From positions 1 through 30,798 of the forward strand of contig NZ_CAKRAH010000028.1 of the NCBI RefSeq assembly GCF_934294775.1: 30,798 nucleotides of DNA, in the 5' to 3' direction. The notes beneath the pieces were generated by a model. That model saw only the letters and a program-made list of their open reading frames with translations. It did no database searches and was not told the DNA's origin. Both the position numbers and the translations under genes were made by a program. This document shows positions 25,061-30,798 of the stretch, one piece after another (position 1 is the first letter of the stretch; every line of letters begins with the position of its first letter). The stretch is from an uncultured Dorea sp. Lineage in GTDB: Bacteria; Bacillota; Clostridia; Lachnospirales; Lachnospiraceae.

Positions 25061-26227
25061 ATGAGATGTAGGTATTGTGGATACAGGATACCTGAAGGAA
25101 AGTTGTATTGTGAAAATTGCGGACGTGAAGTCCGGATTGTTCCAGACTACAATCCATTGGATGATATGCTTACAGCAGAGATAAAAGGAGAAATTAACGG
25201 GGAAGCGGACGGATATGGACGGAGGCAGTATGCATCCGGTAACAGAAACCGCAGACCGATGTCAGACAGTGAAAGAAGAAGGAGAAAACGTGAATTAGCA
25301 AGAAAAAAAGCACGACGCAGAGAAAGAAGAAGAAACTTTCTTCTGCTTGCCCTGTCCCTTTTACTGATTATTGCAGGAGTAGGGGTCTTTGCATATATGA
25401 CATCGTATATAGGAGCCATCAATAAGGGAAATAAAGCATTGTCCCGGAATGATTATACAACGGCAAAAGAAAGTTTTAATAAAGCATTGTCAAAGGATAA
25501 TAAACGTCCGGAAGCATATACTGGTCTGTCGAAAGTATACCAGGCGCAGGACAATACCGATAAAGCTGAGCAGATGTTTGAGCAGGCATTGAAAAAGCAG
25601 CCGCAGAATGTTGAATTGTACCGCGCATGTATAGAATTTTATATGCGTGCAGATCTGAAAGATAATATACCTACTCTTCTGGATGAAGCTGACTCCAGTG
25701 TATCAGGAGAATTAAGTGAGTATATTGTCAAGAAACCAACGTTCAGCCTGAACGACAGTGAGACGTATGATGATGTACAGCAGCTGACACTGACAGCAGA
25801 AAGCGGTTATAAGATTTATTACACAAAAAACAAGAAAAAACCAACAACCAGAAGTCATAAATATAAAGAGCCTATACAGATTGAAGAAGGCGATACTACC
25901 ATTTATGCAATTGCAGTCAATAAGCAGGGAGTTCCAAGCCTTCCTGTAAAAAAATCATATACCGTAGAGCTTCCAATTGAGGATGCGCCGGCTGTATCAC
26001 CTTCTACCGGCCAGTATAATTCGGCTCAGGAGATTGTAATTAAAGTACCGGATGGATATGAGGCGTATTATACAACAGACAAATCCGATCCGACAACAGA
26101 CTCTACAAAATATACAGGACCGATTGAGATGCCGGCCGGAGAGACATTATTTAAAGCGGTTCTGGTCAATGCAAAGGGAAGAGTCAGTGGGGTTACAACT
26201 AGAAATTATGTGTTGAATAGTGATTGA
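25061..26227 (+). CDS. Zinc-ribbon, TPR and chitobiase-C-like membrane protein
   Basis: A 388-residue protein with a layered layout. An N-terminal zinc ribbon has C3/C6 and C17/C20. A very basic stretch (about 68-90) precedes one membrane helix (about 91-115). Then come TPR-like repeats (about 118-195), and two chitobiase C-terminal/Fn3-like units at about 225-303 and 308-385, each with YYT.....PTT. The zinc ribbon is likely cytoplasmic and the rest outside. The function is unknown; sensing or scaffolding at the envelope is a guess. AGGAGG at 25045-25050 is followed by a three-codon ATG-GCA-TAA frame before the real ATG at 25061. Confidence 0.8.
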   Translation: MRCRYCGYRIPEGKLYCENCGREVRIVPDYNPLDDMLTAEIKGEINGEADGYGRRQYASGNRNRRPMSDSERRRRKRELARKKARRRERRRNFLLLALSLLLIIAGVGVFAYMTSYIGAINKGNKALSRNDYTTAKESFNKALSKDNKRPEAYTGLSKVYQAQDNTDKAEQMFEQALKKQPQNVELYRACIEFYMRADLKDNIPTLLDEADSSVSGELSEYIVKKPTFSLNDSETYDDVQQLTLTAESGYKIYYTKNKKKPTTRSHKYKEPIQIEEGDTTIYAIAVNKQGVPSLPVKKSYTVELPIEDAPAVSPSTGQYNSAQEIVIKVPDGYEAYYTTDKSDPTTDSTKYTGPIEMPAGETLFKAVLVNAKGRVSGVTTRNYVLNSD

Positions 26228-26321
26228 TTTTCGAGCCGATATATATAATGCATATGGATTTTATGTCTGTAGTACTGTAAAACGTATGGTACTTGAACGG
26301 GCTGGAGAATTATAAACAGAT

Positions 26322-26359
26322 AAAGTCAGGTTGATTATATTTAATCTTCCTGACTTTTC
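26322..26359 (+). terminator. Intrinsic terminator after the zinc-ribbon protein gene
   Basis: AAAGTCAGG (26322-26330) pairs with CCTGACTTT (26349-26357), and GATTA/TAATC pairs inside after a TT/TT mismatch. A short T-run follows. Confidence 0.8.
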
Positions 26360-26382
26360 TACATATAATTGGGTATTATTTT

Positions 26383-26511
26383 CTATAGCTCATTTAAAAC
26401 ATACTTTCGTGGCAGATTCCTCTTCGCACCGATAATATACAGAATTGCCGGTATATAACAGGAAAAAAAGATAACAACCTGCATCAGAAGCAGCAAATGC
26501 AGTTGTAACAC
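26383..26511 (-). pseudogene. Possible C-terminal remnant of a permease
   Basis: A leftward frame ending at TAG 26383 encodes a hydrophobic stretch (VVIFFSCYIPAILYI) followed by a basic tail (IGAKRNLPRKYVLNEL), which resembles the end of an amino-acid or polyamine transporter. No ribosome site or full-length upstream part exists, because the next gene's terminator lies directly upstream. Chance is quite possible for a segment this short. Confidence 0.25.
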
Positions 26512-26540
26512 ATTTTTAAACGAAATCGTTTCATTGCAGC

Positions 26541-26576
26541 AAAAGAGCCCTCTGTGGAATACACAGGGAGCCTTTT
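26541..26576 (-). terminator. Leftward terminator after the TlpA-like gene
   Basis: Arms AAAAGAGCCCTCTGTG (26541-26556) and CACAGGGAGCCTTTT (26562-26576) pair with a small interior mismatch. On the minus strand the hairpin ends in TTTT, 9 bases after the TlpA-like stop. Confidence 0.65.
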
Positions 26577-26584
26577 GCATATTT

Positions 26585-27493
26585 TTATTTATTTGTGCTA
26601 TCGGCATCGATGACAGACTGAATCTGTTTCATCAGAGTATCATAATTGTCTTGATTATCAATCCCGCCGAGCATCGGATCACCTACAATATTACCATTTC
26701 TATCGACCAGTATTGTTGTAGGAAATGCCATGATATCGGATGCGTATTTCCCTGCATCTGAAGAAGAGTCAATGGAAAGATTGCGATATTTAGCACCCTG
26801 GCTCTTGAGAAGAGTCTTTGCTTCTTTTATGGCAGTTTTATTTCCATCGAAGGTTTCTGTATTGATACCTACGACTTCGCCGCCCATTGATTTGATTGCA
26901 TCGTTTAATTCGTTAAGCTTAGATAACTCGGCAACACAAGGTTTGCAGCCGGTGAACCAGAAATTGATGACAGTTACTGCATTTTTGGAAAACAGGCTTT
27001 CATCAACAGAATTCCCATCATAATCCTGACCAGAGAAATTCTTGAAAGGAGATGCGTCGTTGGAACTGTTTTTCTGATCAGTGTTATCAGATCCTGTATT
27101 TTTCTTTTCAATCTCGGCTATCTGTTCCTCGATTTTTCGGATAGTTTCAATATCAGCGGTAAGCGTTTTCAGTTCGTCATCTGTAAAAGAGTCCTTGTTT
27201 GATTCAACAGTGTCAGCCAGATAGTCAGCATAATTTCCATTTGGATCTGCAGCACTTTTGCTCATCATGCCAAATGCTTTGTTCCATACATCTTCGTGAT
27301 CTGCGAAGATCTGATTCTCCTGCTGATATAAATTATCTAGTTTAGAGTTGGAATCATCCTTAGATACGGAACTGGATTCAGTTTTTGTATCCTGCGATTT
27401 TTCTGTGCTTGCAGCTTCTTTTCCGCTACATGCTGTAAACAATAATGCTATGCAAAGTGTTAAAATAAATAGAAATGTTCTTTTTGTTTTCAT
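26585..27493 (-). CDS. TlpA-like thioredoxin-fold lipoprotein
   Basis: A 302-residue secreted lipoprotein. The signal peptide ends in the lipobox LFTAC, with Cys22 lipidated. A low-complexity, Ser/Asp-rich linker and a helical segment (about 50-135) precede a TlpA/ResA-type thioredoxin domain (about 150-300) with the redox pair C183-x-x-C186 (WFTGCKPC) and the cis-proline Pro258 in AFPTT. It should act on thiols outside the membrane. AAAGGAG lies 8 bases before its ATG at 27493. It is last in a leftward cluster, 51 bases after the membrane Fe-S gene; its electron donor is probably that protein (inference). Confidence 0.92.
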   Translation of the reverse strand: MKTKRTFLFILTLCIALLFTACSGKEAASTEKSQDTKTESSSVSKDDSNSKLDNLYQQENQIFADHEDVWNKAFGMMSKSAADPNGNYADYLADTVESNKDSFTDDELKTLTADIETIRKIEEQIAEIEKKNTGSDNTDQKNSSNDASPFKNFSGQDYDGNSVDESLFSKNAVTVINFWFTGCKPCVAELSKLNELNDAIKSMGGEVVGINTETFDGNKTAIKEAKTLLKSQGAKYRNLSIDSSSDAGKYASDIMAFPTTILVDRNGNIVGDPMLGGIDNQDNYDTLMKQIQSVIDADSTNK

Positions 27494-27544
27494 AAAAAAT
27501 ACTCCTTTGAATAATAGTAATAAAATTAATAGTTACCGATTGGT

Positions 27545-28450
27545 TTATGGTTGGTTGCTGTTGTTCTTTTTCTGACATGTTTTGCCTAGAAACTGATATT
27601 GGATTGCATCTTTTGGACAAGCCTTGATGCAAGCTCCGCATCGTATACATTCTGGATGATTTGGAGTCTTGCACACATCAATATCCATTTTACATGCCTT
27701 TGAACATTTGTTGCATCCGACACATTTGCTGCTTTCAACTTTAATATTAAGAAAGCTGATCTTATTAAATAATGAATAGATTGCTCCAAGAGGACAGATC
27801 CATTTACAAAATGGTCTGTAGAACAAAATACTCAACACAACAACTGTAATCAAAATAAGGCATTTAAAAGAAAAAAGTGTTCCAAGTGCAGACCTTATAG
27901 CGGTATTTCCAAGTGACAGTGGTATGGCTCCTTCCAAAACACCTTGTGGGCAAATGTATTTACAGAAGAACGGATCCCCCATTCCTACAGAGTTCGTTAC
28001 AAACATTGGCAGAAGGATAACGAAAATAATAAGGATCATATATTTTAGGTATCTTAGCGGCTTCAGCCGGGCTGTGGAAAATTTTTTTCCAGGGATTTTA
28101 TGAAGTAAATCCTGAAACCAGCCAAACGGACATAAAAAACCACAGATAAATCTTCCGAGTGTCATACCGAGTAGAATGAAAAAACCGGTTATGTAATATG
28201 AAAATTTAAATCTGGAGGATCCGATAACCGCCTGAAAAGCTCCGATGGGGCAGGCGCCTGTTGCAGCAGGACAGGAATAGCAGTTTAATCCTGGCACACA
28301 TACTGTTTTAATCTTGCCCTGATATATTTTGCCTTTAAGTAAATTGGGAATATGGATATTGGTAAGTAATGTGGCAATTGCCTGTATCCATCCCCGTATT
28401 CTGGCAACTTTTTTTGATAGTAATTTCTTTTTTTTATCCAATTCCAACAC
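27545..28450 (-). CDS. NapH-like membrane iron-sulfur protein
   Basis: A 301-residue membrane protein of the NapH/CcoG-like 4Fe-4S group. A cysteine loop (C57, C60, C67) lies before the second helix. Three CxxxCP motifs at C103/C107, C163/C167 and C215/C219 sit beside membrane helices. The C-terminal ferredoxin domain binds two 4Fe-4S clusters (C243, C246, C249, C278 and C253, C268, C271, C274). Such proteins pass electrons across or along the membrane. The start is uncertain: GTG 28450, TTG 28447 and TTG 28441 all follow GGAG in the overlapping end of the upstream gene. It overlaps that gene by 17 bases. Confidence 0.88.
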   Translation of the reverse strand: MLELDKKKKLLSKKVARIRGWIQAIATLLTNIHIPNLLKGKIYQGKIKTVCVPGLNCYSCPAATGACPIGAFQAVIGSSRFKFSYYITGFFILLGMTLGRFICGFLCPFGWFQDLLHKIPGKKFSTARLKPLRYLKYMILIIFVILLPMFVTNSVGMGDPFFCKYICPQGVLEGAIPLSLGNTAIRSALGTLFSFKCLILITVVVLSILFYRPFCKWICPLGAIYSLFNKISFLNIKVESSKCVGCNKCSKACKMDIDVCKTPNHPECIRCGACIKACPKDAIQYQFLGKTCQKKNNSNQP

Positions 28451-28574
28451 ACTCCAGACATAATTTTATTGCTTTGCCAAGAACGGCAGCAGCTTCACCT
28501 CGGATCACACCATAGCCAATCATGGCTGTACCTGTGATGAATATTACAAATTGAAATATTTTTTTGCACTTCAA
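28434..28574 (-). CDS. CD1871A-like CxxC membrane miniprotein
   Basis: A 46-residue protein with a positive N-terminus (MKCKK), one membrane helix (about 8-24) and a C-terminal tail ending in LCLECVGIG, with the pair C39/C42. This matches the CD1871A family of small CxxC proteins. By the positive-inside rule the CxxC should face outside. The start is TTG 28574, behind AAAGGAG in the right place; an ATG at 28634 would extend it by 20 residues without a ribosome site. Its stop overlaps the start of the membrane Fe-S gene by 17 bases, so the two are translationally coupled. Confidence 0.75.
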   Translation of the reverse strand: MKCKKIFQFVIFITGTAMIGYGVIRGEAAAVLGKAIKLCLECVGIG

Positions 28575-28606
28575 GATTTTGTTACTCCTTTCGTTGGTTG
28601 TATTTG

Positions 28607-28635
28607 TTGACCAGCTGACTTCGGTATTATACAAT
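28607..28635 (+). promoter_or_regulatory. Promoter for the two-component system
   Basis: TTGACC (28607-28612), a 17-base spacer and TACAAT (28630-28635). A leftward TATAAT (28631-28626) overlaps this -10, suggesting back-to-back promoters for the redox cluster, though no good leftward -35 is seen. Confidence 0.65.
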
Positions 28636-28670
28636 AGTTAGTGTAAAATTTTCGTTAAGAAGCGGGTGGA

Positions 28671-29354
28671 ATGATTTTGAGATTACTAATAGTTGAAGAT
28701 GAAAAACAAATATGTGATGCAGTTGCGAAAAGTCTGTATGATGCCGGGTACGAGGTGGATACCTGTTATGATGGGGAAGAGGCATTGGAATATATCCTGA
28801 CGGAAAATTATGATTTGATTGTTCTGGATCTGAATCTGCCCGGCATGGATGGGATGGAAATCCTAAAAGAACTCAGACAGAGCAATGAGGAGACAAAGGT
28901 TCTTATATTATCGGCAAGAGGGCAGATTGCAGATAAAGTCGAAGGGTTGGATGCTGGTGCGAATGATTATATGGAAAAGCCGTTTCATCTACAGGAACTT
29001 GAGGCTCGTATCAGAAGTCTGACAAGAAGGAAATTTGTACAAAAGGATGTATGTCTGGAAAGCGGCGATATCATGTTCGACACGATAAAACGTGAGGCAT
29101 ATGCAAAGGAAACAAAGATTTCCCTGACAAGAAAAGAAAAAGGAATTTTGGAATATTTGCTTCTTAACCTGGGAAGACCGGTAAGTCAGGAGGAATTGAT
29201 GGAGCATGTCTGGGATGCATCTGTGGATAGCTTCAGTGGAGCCATCCGGGTGCATATGTCTTCGCTAAGGAGAAAGCTTAAGGCAGTGCTTGGATATGAT
29301 GCAATTATGAATAAGGTGGGAGAAGGATATAAAATACGAGAGGAGTCTGATTGA
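28671..29354 (+). CDS. OmpR/PhoB-family response regulator
   Basis: A 227-residue DNA-binding response regulator. The receiver domain (about 1-118) has the acidic pair E9/D10, the phosphoacceptor Asp53 (LIVLDLNLPGMDG), Ser80 in ILSARG and Lys102 in MEKPF. The C-terminal winged helix (about 125-225) has LTRKEKGILEYLL and VHMSSLRRKL. The stop TGA overlaps the kinase ATG by one base. It starts divergently from the redox cluster 96 bases away, so that cluster is its most likely target. Confidence 0.94.
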   Translation: MILRLLIVEDEKQICDAVAKSLYDAGYEVDTCYDGEEALEYILTENYDLIVLDLNLPGMDGMEILKELRQSNEETKVLILSARGQIADKVEGLDAGANDYMEKPFHLQELEARIRSLTRRKFVQKDVCLESGDIMFDTIKREAYAKETKISLTRKEKGILEYLLLNLGRPVSQEELMEHVWDASVDSFSGAIRVHMSSLRRKLKAVLGYDAIMNKVGEGYKIREESD

Positions 29355-30514
29355 TGAAAAAAATATCACTGCAGTGGAGACTTACTTGTATAACTACATT
29401 GTGTATTGCGATTATATGTGGGTGCCTGACAATGTTTGTCTATAAAAATGGTGTGTATTATATGGATTCCCTGCAAAAGGCTGTTGACGCTCAGGGAGAT
29501 GACAGCGGAGGTGGTTCGGAAGAAATATACATCACCATACCAGAGGATAAGTGGGATGAGTTCTCAAATGATTTTTCTGTTCAAGTGTACAATAATAAAG
29601 AAGACTACAAAAGAAACAGTCTGATAATTTCAGCTTTATTGGCTCTCCTTGGTGGAGTGGCCGCATATTTTATAAGTGGACATGCGCTTAAACCAATTCG
29701 TGAGTTTTCTGATAAAATTGAAGAAGTGCAGGCTCAAAACCTGGCAGATTCGGGAATAGAAGAAAGTAAGATTAAAGAACTGAATCAGCTTAGTGTTTCG
29801 TATAACAAGATGCTTGAACGCCTCTCGGATGCATTTGAGATACAGAGACAATTTACTGCGAATGCAGCACATGAGCTTCGAACTCCATTATCGTTAATGC
29901 AGGTACAGCTTGACCTGTATCATTCCACTCAGCATCCGGGCAGTGATGCAGACACCGTACAGATGATAAAGATGTTGACGGAACAAAATGACAGGCTTGG
30001 CAAGATGGTAAAAACACTTCTTGACATGAGTGAACTTCAGACTGTAGGACGGGATGAAAAAATTATCCTTAATGATCTCGTTGACGAGGTATTGGAAGAC
30101 TTGGAACCTCTTGCACAGGAAAAGAATATAAAACTTATTGGAAAATATAAGAATATAACGATGATTGGAAGTGATATCCTTATTTACAGGCTGGTATATA
30201 ATCTTGTTGAGAATGCTATAAAATACAATCATTCAGACGGTCAGGTTACAGTAAATGCATACAAAAAACAAAAACATATTTACCTGTCAGTAGAGGATAC
30301 CGGAAGCGGAATTCCGAAAGAACTCAGGGAACGTGTATTTGAACCATTCTTTCGCGTGGATAAATCCAGAAGCCGAGAGCTTGGGGGTGTAGGACTTGGA
30401 CTTGCTCTGGTTCATGAGATCGTGAGAGTGCACGATGGCAGTATCAGCATTAACTCAAACCCCGCAGGTGGAACAATCTTTGAGGTGATTTTTGACCAGA
30501 AATCAATGGAATAG
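29354..30514 (+). CDS. Sensor histidine kinase
   Basis: A 386-residue membrane kinase. Two helices (about 9-28 and 89-107) enclose an extracellular loop of about 60 residues with an acidic, Gly/Ser-rich stretch. A HAMP-like linker follows, then the phosphoacceptor His173 in NAAHELRTPL, and the ATPase domain with N box LVENAIKYN, G1 DTGSGIP and G2 GGVGLGLAL. The small loop lacks cysteines, so it probably does not sense redox by disulfide there. ATG 29354 overlaps the regulator's stop (ATGA) and has AGGAG at 29341-29345. No clear terminator follows. Confidence 0.93.
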   Translation: MKKISLQWRLTCITTLCIAIICGCLTMFVYKNGVYYMDSLQKAVDAQGDDSGGGSEEIYITIPEDKWDEFSNDFSVQVYNNKEDYKRNSLIISALLALLGGVAAYFISGHALKPIREFSDKIEEVQAQNLADSGIEESKIKELNQLSVSYNKMLERLSDAFEIQRQFTANAAHELRTPLSLMQVQLDLYHSTQHPGSDADTVQMIKMLTEQNDRLGKMVKTLLDMSELQTVGRDEKIILNDLVDEVLEDLEPLAQEKNIKLIGKYKNITMIGSDILIYRLVYNLVENAIKYNHSDGQVTVNAYKKQKHIYLSVEDTGSGIPKELRERVFEPFFRVDKSRSRELGGVGLGLALVHEIVRVHDGSISINSNPAGGTIFEVIFDQKSME

Positions 30515-30539
30515 TTATTCAAAAAAAGATCAAACTTAA

Positions 30540-30680
30540 TATTTTGTAGAGTTTCTGTATTGGTTGAAAGCTGGAAAACATACTTCAGATAAAATGAATA
30601 TCTTAGCGAATAACGGAACCTGTAACGTATATTTAACAAAAGTTAGCAAGAATTCTCCTTCCTCTACAGGTGGGAGATGA
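30540..30680 (+). mobile_element. Probable relic of an IS200/IS605 tnpB 3' end
   Basis: A frame with no start and no upstream body runs from 30540 to TGA 30678-30680 and ends VSKNSPSSTGGR. Its last part overlaps a hairpin (30654-30677: TCTCC/GGAGA and CCT/AGG around CTAC) preceded by CAAGAAT. TnpB genes of this family often end with a similar tail over a right-end hairpin that is also the 3' part of their guide RNA. No transposase catalytic domain is present, so this would be a dead right end (inference). Confidence 0.4.
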
Positions 30681-30705
30681 ATTGCAGAAAAAGAATACAG
30701 AACGC

Positions 30706-30734
30706 TTGTTCTATATTGTGGAGTATGGTATACT
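30706..30734 (+). promoter_or_regulatory. Promoter for the gene at the right edge
   Basis: TTGTTC (30706-30711), a 17-base spacer and TATACT (30729-30734); an overlapping TATAAT at 30734-30739 is an alternative -10. Confidence 0.5.
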
Positions 30735-30768
30735 ATAATCAGTCGAAAGAATAGAAAGGACTGATTAT

Positions 30769-30798
30769 ATGGATAAAATGGATCATAATGCACATTCA
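30769..30798 (+). CDS. Start of a gene cut by the window edge
   Basis: ATG 30769 follows AAAGGA and a promoter-like sequence and opens a frame of ten codons, MDKMDHNAHS, to the window edge. The Met/His-rich start is reminiscent of metal-handling proteins such as copper-transporting ATPases, but ten residues cannot identify it. Confidence 0.5.
   Translation, partial: MDKMDHNAHS

Larger units (their letters stand above)
26228..26584. other. Intergenic region between convergent genes
   Basis: A 357-base gap between two converging genes. It holds the terminator at 26322-26359, a hydrophobic leftward frame ending at 26383 that may be a permease remnant, and a leftward terminator at 26541-26576. 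The first 90 bases show nothing recognisable. Confidence 0.6.

Noticed and set aside
1..30798. CRISPR arrays, tRNA or rRNA genes
   Set aside because: No regularly spaced repeats, cloverleaf-like segments or rRNA-like stretches were seen.

Overview
The window looks like chromosomal core sequence from a low-GC, Gram-positive anaerobe of the class Clostridia, most likely Lachnospiraceae. This rests on the gene order rpmF / plsX-acpP-rnc-smc-ftsY, nnr-alr-mazF and tepA-ftsK, on strong AGGAGG ribosome sites, on a clostridial-type (Re)-citrate synthase-like gene, and on a CD1871A-like CxxC miniprotein. The genus cannot be named from the sequence alone.

Layout: (1) 1-8211 is the envelope-lipid, RNA-processing and chromosome block: rpmF, a monocistronic prolyl aminopeptidase-like gene with its own promoter and terminator, then plsX, acpP, rnc, smc and ftsY. 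(2) 8232-13052 holds carbon and amino-acid metabolism: ilvA, then a citrate-synthase-like HMGL-family enzyme, a GntR/FadR-type regulator and NADP-isocitrate dehydrogenase. A 30-bp near-perfect palindrome covers the spacer and -10 of the promoter in front of this block. (3) 13215-15950 has a divergent pair, a YdiF-like ABC-F ATPase and the redox repressor Rex, with a candidate Rex box between their two promoters. (4) 16127-20063 runs nnr (NAD(P)HX repair), alr, a MazF-type toxin without an adjacent antitoxin, and a soluble CBS/CorC-like protein. (5) 20130-26227 runs yebC, a CFI-box protein, tepA, ftsK/spoIIIE and a zinc-ribbon/TPR membrane protein. (6) 26383-30798 looks accessory: a possible permease remnant, a leftward cluster (CxxC miniprotein, NapH-like membrane Fe-S protein, TlpA-like lipoprotein), a divergent two-component system, a probable IS200/IS605 tnpB right-end relic, and the first ten codons of a new gene.

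The best candidate for an undescribed system is the membrane Fe-S / CxxC miniprotein / TlpA lipoprotein cluster with its divergent two-component system (26585-30514). Its parts suggest a route for carrying electrons from cytoplasmic Fe-S centres to thiols outside the membrane. The second is the palindrome-controlled citrate synthase / GntR / isocitrate dehydrogenase locus. All functional calls come from motif recognition by eye; no searches were run.
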